From contig NBAY01000009.1 of the NCBI GenBank assembly GCA_002794775.1, positions 372,001-436,000 on the forward strand: a stretch of 64,000 bases of DNA, in the 5' to 3' direction. This stretch comes from Porodaedalea pini (taxonomy: Eukaryota > Basidiomycota > Agaricomycetes > Hymenochaetales > Hymenochaetaceae). The position numbers and the translations under genes were made by a program. This document shows positions 31,801 through 42,714 of this stretch, piece by piece. The notes beneath the pieces were generated by a model. That model was not told the origin of the DNA. It saw only the letters and a list, made by a program, of their open reading frames with translations, and ran no database searches. Within the stretch, counting starts at the first letter, position 1; every line of letters begins with the position of its first letter.

Positions 31801-32926
31801 TTGCCTATCACTAAAGAGGCGGTGCTGGCAGTGGCATCCGCGCTTCTCCCGACGCTCTTCCCCTTCCGTGAACAACCGCGACCCGCAAAACTCCTGACGT
31901 TGTTTCTTGCGTTCGCGCCATGTTTCGTTCTACTCTCGATCTGCGCAGAGGGTCTGTTCTACCTCGCCTATTGTGCTACGCTCGTCGTCTGGGTAGAAGC
32001 GGAAGCGGCTGTTCGCAAAGCGGGTGTTGCGAAGCGGCCCAAGATGAAAGAGAACGTTGTAACTTTTACTAGGCTTGACAGAAGGACGGCCGAGGAAAGA
32101 GAGGCAGCACTAGAATGGGAATACAAAATGCGTGCAGACGACGTACGCATCGCGGTGTTTTTCCTGTTCTTCGTGCAGGTTGCGTTTTTTGGTACTGGAA
32201 AGTAAGTGTCGTACGTCAATCCGAACTCGTGGTGTTCCTAATTCTTTCTCTAAAGTGTGGCATCAATATCGTAAGTTTTTCTTGTCTGCTGCCTGTCAGG
32301 AAGCAGGAACATATATATCAAGTTAATTTGGCTCATCTAATCAAGATCATTCTACCTCGAACCCGTTTACCGCCTCGTCCCGATCTTCAGCCCGTTTATT
32401 ATGGCCGCCCTCCTCGTACGTATTCGTTCATAATGTTTCTTCTTTTTTTTTTCTGCATATGAACAGAAATTTTCTGTTTCAGATATTTAAGATCATCGCG
32501 CCGTACGTGCTGCTCTCTGCAGCGTTTGCATCACTCAGCCAAGAGCTGCGCATGCCGCCCTTTACTCTATTCCTCATTGCGCTCAGCCTCACGGATGGTC
32601 CGCCTCTTTTTCATTTTTTTTCTATCCCGCTCAAATACTCATAGCTTCCCATTTATTGCCTTCGCACGCAGGCATGACGATCACATTTTTCGTGAACGTC
32701 ACAGATAGAGGTCAGCATCCTACCCTTCTATCACTATTACGAAGGGAACAAGCTGACAATAGGATTCATTGCCCCGATAGGTTCCTGGCTGGAGATCGGG
32801 CAGAGCATCAGCTTCTTCGTCATCACTTCGCTGCTCCTCCTCTGGTCTGCCGGGATTTGCGCGCTTGGTGCATGGCTCATGCGGGGAAGCGGATCGAAAA
32901 TAGAGAAGGATACCAAAAGGACATAG
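28884..32926 (+). CDS. MCD4: GPI ethanolamine phosphate transferase 1 (Mcd4/PIG-N)
   Basis: The enzyme adds ethanolamine phosphate to the first mannose of the GPI anchor in the ER. The N-terminal signal-anchor precedes an alkaline-phosphatase-like lumenal domain: [101 protein letters not shown] then leads into the multi-spanning PigN domain ([70 protein letters not shown]). About 18 exons can be joined without a lesion, including microexons of 18 nt (29374-29391) and 15 nt (about 32257-32271). An apparent frameshift near 31783 disappears if a 56-nt GTATGC...GGCAG intron is removed. Stop TAG at 32924-32926. Confidence 0.93.
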
Positions 32927-33419
32927 AAAGACTCACGAGTCGTAGAGAGCGCCTTTATCAAATTAATTGGACTTCTTACAATTATCGAATCCGATGCATA
33001 GAACGTTATCGCTCTGGCTGTCTGTCTGAGATATCCACAAAATAGATCCAATAGACTATCCAGATTTTATTCGGAAGAGTACTCCCGCCATCTTCGATTT
33101 AAGACACTTTACTCCCGCTTGCCAACGGACAGGAAAGACTTACACTCGCAACGCTGACGGTATCTCCTTCACCTGCCGCTGCTTCTGCGTGCATGAATCT
33201 GTCAGGATGGATGGATTAGTTACACTGATCTCTAACCTCAGCGCCTCTCGACGTCATCACATGTCTCGTGAAGCAATCCTATCTCTTTGCGAAAGTCACA
33301 GTGAAATTCAAATAGAATACAACGAACAGTAGAAGGGTGTGAGAGATAAGGAGGAAAGTCGTGAATGAATGAAATGCTGAGCATGGGAATATGAGTCGGA
33401 ATAGAGTTATTGGTATATC
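32927..33419. other. Intergenic region between convergent Mcd4 and HMG-box gene
   Basis: No gene is supported; this is the 3' flank of both genes. Confidence 0.4.
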
Positions 33420-34462
33420 CTATGCATCGAAGGGAAAAGGCAGGACGTCAAAGGAAGGCGTCGCCGTGAACGGGAACAGAAAGTTGGGGTCAGCATACAT
33501 CGGCAACGGCATATCTATGTTCGTCGATAACAGGAAATCGAGCCCGAGCGCATTGTCGAGAGCCGCGAGGCACCCGGGGTCGTTTTGGTAGGGTACGGGC
33601 GAGAACAAAGGTATATGCGATGATGACGCCCACTCGAGTGTCTGAAAATCCTGTTCTCTTGGCTCGGGTCTACAATCGTCTGTCTGGGGACTCCACTTGA
33701 GGAGGCTTGGAGGGATGGCGAGTATAGGCTGCGGTGCCACCAGAGGCGGGACTGATATATTGCTGGGCTGTAGTGTGCGAGCAAGTTAGCGTTGAGGCAA
33801 TGAGATATATTAGTAATGATTTACTGGAGCAGAAGATTCGAAAATGGGAGCAGAGAGGGCTGCTAGTGCTACAGATGTCGCACTAGCTGTGCCCGAGCCC
33901 GGGGGAAACGCGTATGCCAACGAAGGCGACGTGGAATCCTCCGAATCAGAAGTAGGGCTCTGCGGCACATAAAACTTCACATTTAGCTCGGCGGCATTCG
34001 AAGGACGCGGTTTCCTCGTCCTCGTCCTCTTCTTCTTCCTCGCCTCACCAGGCCCCTCGACCTCGTACCGCAGCTTTTCGTCTTCCGCTTTCCGGAAAAA
34101 CACTGCGCGCTCCGACGCAGACGATGACCTCCACAGTTCCGCAACGAAGCGCGAGACGTCATTCTGATGCTTGATCTCCGGAGGGTAGAGCTTGTTCGCG
34201 ATGATGTACGATCGGAAGAGGATGAACGCGTTGGGCGGCCGTCGTTTCTTGGAGGCCGTGCAAACGGTGGGTGGTTCAAGGGCTTTGTGCTCACCCGCGT
34301 ACAAGGTGGGCGAGGTTTCGAGCTGAGTCTCAGAACCATACAGACTCAAGGGTCCTACAGCGGAATTCAGCATATGAACCGAGCTAGTCTCGACGACCGG
34401 TACGTACCCATGTCATGATGCAAGGTCGTGGTAGAGCGAGCAGAAGTGCGAATCGCAGGCAT
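33420..34462 (-). CDS. HMG-box transcription factor
   Basis: Three exons (34462-34408, 34354-33825, 33767-33420; introns GTACGT...TGTAG and GTAAAT...TACAG) close exactly into 310 residues. After about 45 residues comes one sequence-specific (MATA/SOX-type) HMG box: KKRRPPNAFILFRSYIIAN, NDVSRFVAELWRSSSASER, FFRKAEDEKLRYE, then a basic tail KKKRTRTRKPRPS. The rest is low-complexity Ser/Pro-rich with a C-terminal hydrophobic-acidic part that could be an activation region. Such proteins bend DNA and regulate transcription, including mating and stress genes in fungi; the targets here are unknown. Its upstream region is duplicated in inverted orientation at 63811-64000. Confidence 0.88.
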
Positions 34463-34472
34463 TGTGCGAAAG

Positions 34473-34662
34473 GGTAAGAGTCGCGAAGACCAGAGGGTGT
34501 TGGGGATGCATTTTGGCCTGCTATTGACGCGCTTTTCAAGTGTTCAGACACGTCGGAAGGAAGTGAAAGTGTGGATTCCCGAAAAGGAGAACTACGCGCT
34601 ATAATCACGTCGTGTTTCTGCCTCGACAAAAAAGGAAATCCCTTTCAGTTCGTCACATCATG
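34473..34662 (-). repeat. HMG-box gene upstream block, copy 1 of an inverted duplication
   Basis: These 190 bp begin 10 bp upstream of the HMG ATG and match the reverse complement of 63811-64000 with about four substitutions and two small indels. They stop matching beyond 34662. Confidence 0.9.
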
Positions 34663-35187
34663 TTCCGCGTCGCTCTGTCATACAAGCCTCACTACCGAAC
34701 TCTGCCGGTGCAACGTGACCTTGCGTGCCAATGGTCTTCCTGATTTTCACTCTGAAGCTATACTTTCACTGTCTTGCTGGTAGCTACGCCCATTCTCAAT
34801 AACAGACAGGTCTGGAATACCCTCTATTGTCATTTGTCAACGGCAAGCCTGTATAAGAGTCTATGCATCCGTCATAAGATGCGAATTTCTTGACAGAAGG
34901 ATTCCAGCGCAAAGACCGACTCGTATGTCCTTCTATGACCACTCACATTGAGAGGTACTCCTGAACTACCGGACACCCTAACAGCGGTACCAGAGTATAT
35001 CGAGGGTAGCTTATAGAATCGTTTTCTTGGATGGGAGAATTGTCAGATTTTCAGATTGAAGTCCAGAAATACCGGAAATCCAGAACAAATCGGCCGCAAC
35101 ATCTCATCAGCGTCGTTCCAAATATGCACAAGCTTTCGTGAAGTCAATGAGTATAACCCTATGACAGATATCCTCGATTTTCAGCTT
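34663..35187. other. Intergenic region, no gene recognised
   Basis: Distal upstream part of the HMG-box gene and 3' flank of the DapA-like gene. No open frame with recognisable features. Confidence 0.4.
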
Positions 35188-36246
35188 CTACAGTTGCAAG
35201 GACTTCTCTATTTCTAACAATGCCGCGAGTTCCGTCTGCTCCAGCGCATTCACCTTTTCCATTGCAACCGGGACCAACGGACCTCTTACCCTGCCAGAAC
35301 CGTACCCAAATTCCTTCGCTATAATTGCTTTTAACCCGCCAATCCCACCGATTCTCTTTACTACCCAATCGCCATGGACGAGTAGCGACTGGAGCTGCAG
35401 CACTTCCTCCGTCTTGCCCTCTTTCCACAGCCTGTACACCTCGGTGTGCACTTTGGGGAGAATGTTGACACTCGCGCCGATGACGCCCGCGCCACCGACA
35501 AAGAGCGAGGGCACGAACACGTCCGACGCGCCGGGAAAGACAGCAAATTCGGACGCGTGAAAAGTTGACGTGAGGCGGTGCAGCTTGCCGATGTTCCCGC
35601 AGGAGAGCTTGGTCCCGACGATGTTGGGATGCGTCGCGAGCGTCGTGAGCGTGTCCGAGTCGAGGTCGATGCCTGCCGTGACGGTGGGGAAGTTGTAGAT
35701 CATAGTTGGGATCGGTGATCCGTCTGCGACCTATGCCCATTTCCTTGACGTCCACATTATTATCACGCTTAAACTTTAATATATGCTTACCGTGCGGTGG
35801 AAGAGAATTATATTCTCCTTAGTCATTTGCGGAAGCCAAGTCGACGGAGTAAGCACGAGCGCATACGATGCGCCCGCATCCCGTGCCTGCCTGCACAGCT
35901 CAATCGTCTCACGCGTCGACTGCGTGCCAGTGCCGGCGATGACCAAGACGTCTTTGAAGCCATTTGCATCGAGCGTGTCGCGAATAGTGCGAAGGGCCAA
36001 TGTTCTTTCGGCGTGTGAGAGGTGCTGAGCTTCGCCGTTGGACCCTTGAACGAGAATACCCGTTACCCCTCCCTGAGGACAGTATTAATGTGATTATTCC
36101 GACGCAAGATTAGGCGAACGTAGGTGTACCTTGGCAAGACGGAGAACATGCGTTTTGATGGCCGGAATATCCAGCTCCTCGTTTTCGTCAAAGAAGACGA
36201 CCGCAGGGACGTAGACGCCAGGGGGCGGGGGAGCTGCTTTTGACAT
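35188..36246 (-). CDS. DapA-family aldolase/lyase (dihydrodipicolinate synthase-like)
   Basis: Three exons (36246-36130, 36072-35791, 35730-35188) close exactly into 313 residues, the normal size of this TIM-barrel class I aldolase family. Features in order: PAVVFFDENEELD, the pyruvate-carboxylate loop GILVQGSNGEAQHLS (GSxGE), VIAGTGTQSTRETIEL, the YNFP tyrosine, the Schiff-base lysine in IVGTKLSCGN, and the GASDVFVPSLFVGGAGVIG motif. Fungi make lysine by the aminoadipate route, so a role in lysine synthesis is unlikely. 4-hydroxy-2-oxoglutarate aldolase or another 2-keto-acid lyase, possibly mitochondrial or cytosolic, is the better guess. Confidence 0.88.
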
Positions 36247-36678
36247 GGCTATATGCAAGGTACGGCCCTTTCTCGTATTGGAGAAATGATTCAGGGGCAG
36301 CTTAGAAGGTAAACTGCAAGCTAAGAACTCTGTCTATTAGTCCTGAACGAGACAACTCAGGGTCGCAGGCACTCTAGACCTTCGATGCTGACAGTACTTA
36401 TCGCAAAAAAAATACGATCGATCGGCGCGGCGATTTCAGATTAGCGTTTTGAGTTAGGACAACGACAAGCAAGGACAAACAAGTCCAATTTAGTGCAACG
36501 TTCACAGAGCCACACAGTAGTTTCGAAAAGGGAATTAAGGGTACATATGAAACACATATGATTTGTTTGTGAACAATACAACATTGCAAAGTAACGTACA
36601 CTGTTTGTCGCATACATGAACTACCAGGCTGAAGCGAAGTGGGCCGAACCAGACATAAAAATTGCGAAGCAATCTCGA
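36247..36678. other. Intergenic region, no gene recognised
   Basis: Lies between the start of the DapA-like gene and the end of the Ubp8 gene, both on the minus strand. It should hold the DapA-like promoter. Confidence 0.4.
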
Positions 36679-38985
36679 TCAAATCATGCCAAGCAACGCC
36701 TCCTCCACCTCCCGGATGCGCGTCGCCTCTTTTTCGCGTTCCTTCTCACGCTCCTTGACTGCCTCGTTCTCGCGTGCGATCTTGTACGTCGGGAGCGAGA
36801 AGGGCTTGTAGTCCAGGTGACGCTTCACGTAGAAGCACATATATACAGTGGACCTAAGTACGACGTCGAGTGACGAGTGGGTGACCCTGGGTAGTTGTCA
36901 GGAAACGGGCATTCAATGATGTCTGTAATCTGCTTACTTCTCATCATCAAAGCGGTACCACTAATGAACAACAAAACGGTCAAAATATAAATAAGGGCCA
37001 CATAAAGATGAACCCACTTGATCCTGCGAGCGAGCATAATTCGTGTAATGTCCAGTATCAATCTGTCCGTCATGGTTAATGACCGCAAACAAGTCATATT
37101 CATAAAGAGTCTCCGGCCCCAAGCTTCAAAAAGATCGCGTTAAGAGTAAACGAGGAGTTGAGAAAGGTATAGAGTGCGCTTACTATGTTTCCTTTTCGCT
37201 CTCCTGACTCTTGATGCCCAATGTTGTAAAGGGCAGCATATTTATAAAAGCCGGAATGCGGACGTGTGCGTCAATTTTTTTCGGCGTCGCCTTGCCATTT
37301 TGACCTTCGTGTTCAAATCGCTGGAGCAAGAGCCCATGATCAGCCACAGCATACTTGGATGGTGGATACCATGAGACACTACCTTGAACTGCAGGCTCAA
37401 CACAGGCGGAAGCTTGCGTATGGACAAACGCTTGGTCCCTTGCTAGTAATGAGGGTCAGCCCCAAGCCGAAGAATGCAGGAGACTAAGCAGATGTACCTG
37501 AGGTCCGCATCGATTGCAACTGTACTTCATCGTCTCAGGATGTGTAAACCTGCAGCGAAGCATCACAACCAGACTGTATAAACCGATCAGCACGATCCAC
37601 CTTACCGACGAAGACACCCCGCAAGTGTATTATTCTCCGCGCTGTTCCCCTTCAACTGCAAGCTGACGTCCAGAATAGGGTCCACTTTGCTCGACACGCT
37701 CCCGCACTTGCCGCACGTGTGGTCGCTCTGCAGCTGCCCGCCGAAGACGGCATGCACGACGCAGTTGCACGAAATGCTCGTATTACCGTACGCGCTCTTG
37801 TGCAGCTGGTTCAGCGCAGAGATGAAGAACTCGTGCGCGTCTTGCTGCGAATAGCCTGCAAGCTCTGCAGAGGCTTTCCACGTCGTAGCGAGTAGAGTGG
37901 CGGGGCCAAATGGTGTGGATTTGCCAGAGTAGACCTGAAAGGGCTGCAGAATGAGCTCTGTGCGACCTTCTCGTAGAATGGGAGAGACGTACCTCTGTGA
38001 AGAGCTTGTCGATCTCGCAGCACATGCAGTCCTTCAGCTTGCACGCCTTGCTATTGTGCATGTCGCTGAGGAAGTAGTTGCGCAGCATCGGATTGTGAAG
38101 GAAAGACTGAAGGATGACGTTCAAAAAGCATGTCTGGCCCAGGTTAAGGAGTCCTATTCGACCTGATAAAATGGACACATAATATTTATAAGGAGACAGC
38201 TACACTGGTTTTGAAATTATGAAGCCTCACCGCTACACGATATCGGAGACGTATTTGCCAGAGCAGCTTCTTCTCTCGGCTCCGGTTTCCAGGGCTTGTA
38301 GTTTTCTCGGTGCTTCCGCTGAGCTGATAGGATGCTTTGAGTCGACGGAACGCATATGCATACAGTCTGACAACTTACAGACGAACTTAGTCTCCTTCTC
38401 CTCCACATGCAGTGTAGTCGAATGGAAGAGCTTCTCGAACGTCTCGTCTGCAATGATGTCGTCGCACTCCAAGCAAAAGACGGATCCCGTCTTTACATCC
38501 GCACCTGTAGTGAATTCGTGAGACAAACTGCACTTTACGACACGAACGGTTTCTTTACTCACAGAATTGGTGGTTCAAGTCCTTCATGTGCGCCAAGATG
38601 TGGCCATCCTTCCAACATCCTCCATACGAACAATGCAAGCATATAAACGGCCGGTGCAGGACTAGTCCGCACGTTCCGCACGTCGGCGTCTGCAGCTAAA
38701 AATCGAAGCCACCCGATCAGTAACAAAAAAAAGCCTCCTTTGAAACTAAAGAGTAATATAGATGCTACACACCTTACGCCGCTTCGTCGCCCGCGCGCTG
38801 CCTGACGCGCCCCACGCGACGGCGGACTTATACTTGCGTAACATCGACAACCGTGCAGCCTCGACCGCGAACGCCGTGTCGATGTGCGGGCATCGCGCAT
38901 CCGCGACACTTTCGCTCGACATACTCGCGTCGACGTCCATAGCCGTCGCTGTGAGCGGCGAGGACATCGAGGCGTCCATGGCCAT
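36679..38985 (-). CDS. UBP8: Ubiquitin carboxyl-terminal hydrolase Ubp8 (SAGA deubiquitinase)
   Basis: Some eleven exons were followed (first 38985-38773). The N-terminal ZnF-UBP domain shows CPHIDTAF, LQTPTCGTCGLVLHRPFIC, HMKDLNHQFC and VFCLECDDIIAD. The USP domain has the Cys box GLLNLGQTCFLNVILQSF, QQDAHEFFISALNQLH, a CX2C...CX2C zinc site (HTCGKCG, YSCNRCG), LPPVLSLQFKRFEH, and the catalytic His in DTGHYTNYARR followed by WYRFDDEK. The C-terminus is a charged helix (EREKEREKEATRIREVEE). This is the enzyme that removes ubiquitin from histone H2B within SAGA. One splice (near 37020) is ambiguous by a Trp. Divergent from HUS1. Confidence 0.92.
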
Positions 38986-39235
38986 GGCTCGAGTAGACGC
39001 TCAACGCGTTTACCATAGTGCACCGCTAAGTAGGCACGTGACGGATTACGTATGAATATCAATGTGGCCGTCGATTGCCGGTCATTGAATTTCTTCTTGC
39101 GGCTTTGTCGACAGCTCTTACCCCTCGGTCTATCAAAGCTCACCAACGAATACATGATTCACTGATTGCACCTATACCATCCATATTGTTGGAATCCTCG
39201 TATATTTTTCTATATTATAATCCGGGGCAACAAAT
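38986..39235. promoter_or_regulatory. Shared divergent promoter, UBP8 / HUS1
   Basis: 250 bp between the two start codons. A TATATTTTTC/TATATTATA stretch at about 39200-39220 lies close to the HUS1 start. The role follows from position. Confidence 0.5.
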
Positions 39236-40573
39236 ATGCGATTCCGCGCTAACATCGAGCACGTCCAGACCTTCCAGCGTTCGTCCCATTTCCTACGTAT
39301 TTACTGAAGAACGAACGCGTCAAAAACGCACCTGACGCGCCATTTTGAATCTAGGTATAATACAAGCGATTGAGAAACTGCAGAAACGATGCATAGTGCG
39401 ATTTACGGAGACGGAGATGCATATCATCTGCAACGAGGAGACGGAGGATGGCGTGCAAGTATGGTCGTGAGTCTATTGCCACATCTGCATCCCCTACGTC
39501 CCCTCTAACGATAGAAACAAGGACGATAAAAGTCGTGCGTCTCCTCCAATCCTTAGATCCTCGATCAAAAGAGAAGAAGCTTATTCATACCACAGGACTC
39601 GCTCTTCACAGACTACCGCATCCAATCAAACGCAAACAACGAGATCAGCCTGCAGCTCTCGCCCGAGGCGCTGCTGCAGGCGCTGCGCTCCGCCGCAAGC
39701 TCATCGGATGTCGTGATGAAGCTCGCGAAGAAGCACGCGCACGCGGTGCTCTCGTTCGAGATCGCGCTCGCGCTCGGCGGCGGCGGGCTCGGTGCGTTCG
39801 GCGCGTCGAGCGGGACGCGCCGCGCGAGCGTCGCGCACGATGTGCTGATCGACGTCCTGAAGCCCGCGGATATCGCACGGCTGAAGGAGCCGCTGTGTCC
39901 TGAACCGGACGTACGTCGCCGCGTGTGCTCTTTCTCTCTCTCGTCGGCCACTTTGCTTATGTAGAGCGTAGATTCACATTCTGCTGCCGCCGCTGCAGAA
40001 GCTGCGCACGGTCGTGGAGCACATGCGCTCGATGGCGGATGTGCTCGGCGTGCACGCGAACCACCGCGGCGGCCTGCGGCTCTCCGTCGAGTCCGACCAG
40101 GTGCGCGTCGAGACGCAGTGGTCGAAGTGTCCTATACCCAGCATGGGTACGTGTACCTTTCGCTTCCCTCCCTCCTTTTGTGAACCAAGCTGAGACACCC
40201 CGAAGCCACTACACAGCCGAACGACACGCAAACGCAGTCAGAGACCGTAGACGGGCCAGATTCTGAGCAGTCGCGCGAAGAGCCCGATCCAGGGCAGTGG
40301 TTCGGCGTGCACCTCTCCATCCGCGCCTTCCTCAAGTTTCTTTCCAGCCACGTCGTCTCCACGACCACCATCGCCTGTGCGTCTTCATTCGCTCTTTCAT
40401 ATTGCAAAGAAAACCGCAACACACTCAAGCTGATTCCATTCGTTCGTGAAACATGGGATGCAGGTATATGCGAAGACCATTGCATGATTCTGTACGTCTA
40501 CATCGGGGACGTGCAGGACGCGGGCGGCGTGCTCACGTTCTGGATCCCGGCGCGCCTCAGCGGCGTGGATTAA
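39236..40573 (+). CDS. HUS1: DNA-damage checkpoint clamp subunit Hus1
   Basis: Seven exons (39236-39278, 39355-39466, 39522-39534, 39596-39910, 39972-40146, 40206-40376, 40464-40573) close exactly into 312 residues. Family hallmarks: MRFRANIEHVQTFQRIIQA, CIVRFTETEMHIICNEE, VWSTIKVDSLFTDYRIQS, NANNEISLQLSPEALLQAL, VVMKLAKKHAHAVLSFEI, IHILLPPLQKLRTVVEHM and the C-terminal TFWIPARLSGVD. Hus1 forms the PCNA-like 9-1-1 ring with Rad9 and Rad1 and loads at damaged DNA. Exon 3 is a 13-nt microexon encoding only IKV and part codons. A Gly-rich insertion (ALGGGGLGAFGASSG) sits in the first clamp lobe. Confidence 0.93.
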
Positions 40574-41042
40574 TGGTAGTGGCTATGTTACGGATGCGAC
40601 ATTGCGGACAATAATGTTCTGGTGTTCGCGTTTCCTCCTATCGACCTCTGCTCTCCTCACCTTGATCCGCACACGTTCTCTCGTGCCTCGATCTCTTATC
40701 ATCGTACGTGATCCCGTCTGCTGCGCATAGTATTGATGCCTCTTTCCGCACGCGATTCCCGATATAAATCCGATGTCTAGTCGCACAACCAAAGAAAACA
40801 ACGGAAGAAGAAAGAGATGCCGTTGACCCGAAATGATGATGGATTAGAAAGACTAAAGAATCGTTTCAGCCGTGCTCTCTTATTGACTCGATCTGATTCG
40901 TTCCTCACGCCGCGTCTATCTCGTCCGCACTCCCGCTGACCTCGACCTCGACTTCGCGCATCCTAATTAACCCCTTCCGATTCCCGACCCGAATGCTTGA
41001 TCTATCGAAGGCGGTATGCTAGTTCTCCGCCGACTGTGATTG
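40574..41042. other. Intergenic region between convergent genes
   Basis: No gene is supported between the Hus1 stop and the isochorismatase-like stop. Confidence 0.4.
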
Positions 41043-41639
41043 TCACGAATCCTCCTCAAAGACATGCGGCAGGTCCTCTACCTTGACCACGAAGACACCC
41101 GCCTCCTCCAACTCGCTCTCGATCTCCTTCTCCACCGTGTGCGCGGGCGTGACGAGCACGGGGCCGCACGCGGAGTACGCCTCGGGGCGGTCATACGTCG
41201 CGTGCGCATCCTCGACGAGGAAGACCGTGTTTCCACGTCCAAGCGCAGCGCTGCACGTCGCCCGTATGCAAAAGTCGCTCTGCATGCCCACAACGAGGAG
41301 CGCGGCCTTCCGATCGACGAGCTCGCCGAGTCGCGTGCCCGCAAACGCGTTGTTCTTCGTCTTGTCGATGACGGGCTCGCCCGCGCGCGGCGGATGCACG
41401 AGCTGCCACCCAGGCGTGCCCGGTGCGTCCGCATCACCCGACTCGCCAGTGTTGCGCACGTGCACGATGAGCGGTGGGGTGGGCGCGCTGCGCGCGAGGT
41501 GCAGCACGCGCTCGATGTTCGCGGCGACGGGCGCGGCGTTCGGGACGCCGCCGCGCGGCGCGAGCATGTTGACCTGGACGTCGACGAGGAGGAGGACCTT
41601 GCGCGCGTGCGCGGGCGGCGTGTTCGACGAGTCTGTCAT
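41043..41639 (-). CDS. Isochorismatase-like cysteine hydrolase
   Basis: One exon; 198 residues from the ATG at 41639, the first that begins the conserved fold (the frame runs open further upstream but that part is unlike the family). The triad is visible: Asp in KVLLLVDVQVNML, Lys in VIDKTKNNAFAGT, and the nucleophile Cys in VVGMQSDFCIRATCSAA; AHATYD follows. The size is right for single-domain members that hydrolyse isochorismate, nicotinamide, carbamates or similar small amides. The substrate cannot be told. Very GC-rich, so it has long antisense shadows. Confidence 0.85.
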   Translation of the reverse strand: MTDSSNTPPAHARKVLLLVDVQVNMLAPRGGVPNAAPVAANIERVLHLARSAPTPPLIVHVRNTGESGDADAPGTPGWQLVHPPRAGEPVIDKTKNNAFAGTRLGELVDRKAALLVVGMQSDFCIRATCSAALGRGNTVFLVEDAHATYDRPEAYSACGPVLVTPAHTVEKEIESELEEAGVFVVKVEDLPHVFEEDS

Positions 41640-42714
41640 GCGAAAAGAGTCGGCGATATTTGATTTCGATGCGATTTGAATTTGTGGGTGGCTGTGGGGC
41701 AGGAGGCACGGCGGGTTTGTTTGCGTGTGCGATGTGGACGCCGATGGGGCGCGATGGATGCTTGCCGACGGTGACGGTGGACGAGGAGGAAGGTGTGCGG
41801 GGGTATAAGACTCAAAAGTGGATTGGTACTGAGGGTATGAGGGTATGAGCCCGGACAGAAGCGTGGCATTGGGAGACTTTATATGATTCTGTACATGATT
41901 GTACGAAACAGGCCAGCCGCACGCCTCCTCCTCGGTCTCACTGTGCGCGCTCACTGGCTGCTATTCTAGTATTATGAACGGTGCTTGACATATATTGTAT
42001 TCAATGTATGTCCGTGATACCCGCAGATAAATCAAGCTCTCTGGCCAGACCCCCAAATGATTCGATCACAGCCAAGTAAGTATCCGTGTGCAGTAGGCCG
42101 CAGACAGCGAACACAGGCTAGTCTGCACATATCGCCATGCTACGTAGCGATCCTCGGTGATCCCTGTCTCGTCGAACCACTAGTGCCGCCGTCTTCGCAA
42201 TACACTCGTCGGGAGAAGTCAGCGTCGACGTGCTGGCTTCGAGTTCGAGTTCGCACGGCACAGAGCAAACCATAATGTCGTCAAGGCGCCTGATCACTGC
42301 AGAGCGCTGGGAACCGGAAGCTGCGGCATGGATGTCGCCAGAGGGACTGGACAGGAGAGGGACGAGGGTCGACGACGTCCACAATATTAATGAAGGACAG
42401 GCCTGTTTTGAGCGGTGGGCACGTGTTGATGAGTCATCGTTGCCTTGCACAGCAGACACGCGTACGTCGATATACGGAAAGAGAACAAAAATAACTGAAA
42501 AGAAAGGGCAAAGACATTCAACAGCTTGAATGGATCTTCTTTCGTCGATAGCTGTACGAGTAAACATGCGTAGACTTGAGTACGATACCACTCTGCATGC
42601 AGAGCACCTAGAGTCGAGCCGCCGGTCCAAGGTAAGCACGTGTCCCACAGACGACGCGTCGCGTCGATCCATCTCCGACTGCCTCTTGTCTCCCACCCAA
42701 GTACTCGACCCTCG
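41640..42714. other. Intergenic region, no gene supported
   Basis: Contains the promoter side of the isochorismatase-like gene (left) and of the Maf gene (right). A 264-codon minus-strand frame (42118-42912) has no family features and overlaps the Maf start, so I do not call it. Confidence 0.4.

Noticed and set aside
31741..31860. Apparent frameshift in MCD4 after GWFIL
   Set aside because: A 56-nt intron (GTATGC...CTGGCAG) restores [17 protein letters not shown] in frame and in agreement with the family, so the gene is probably intact.
33420..34462. HMG-box gene as a mating-type gene
   Set aside because: HMG boxes define MAT in ascomycetes and zygomycetes; Agaricomycete MAT loci use homeodomain and pheromone/receptor genes, none of which are seen nearby.
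41040..41679. Long plus-strand ORFs opposite the isochorismatase-like gene
   Set aside because: GC-rich antisense shadows of a clear enzyme on the minus strand; Arg/Ala-rich with no motif.
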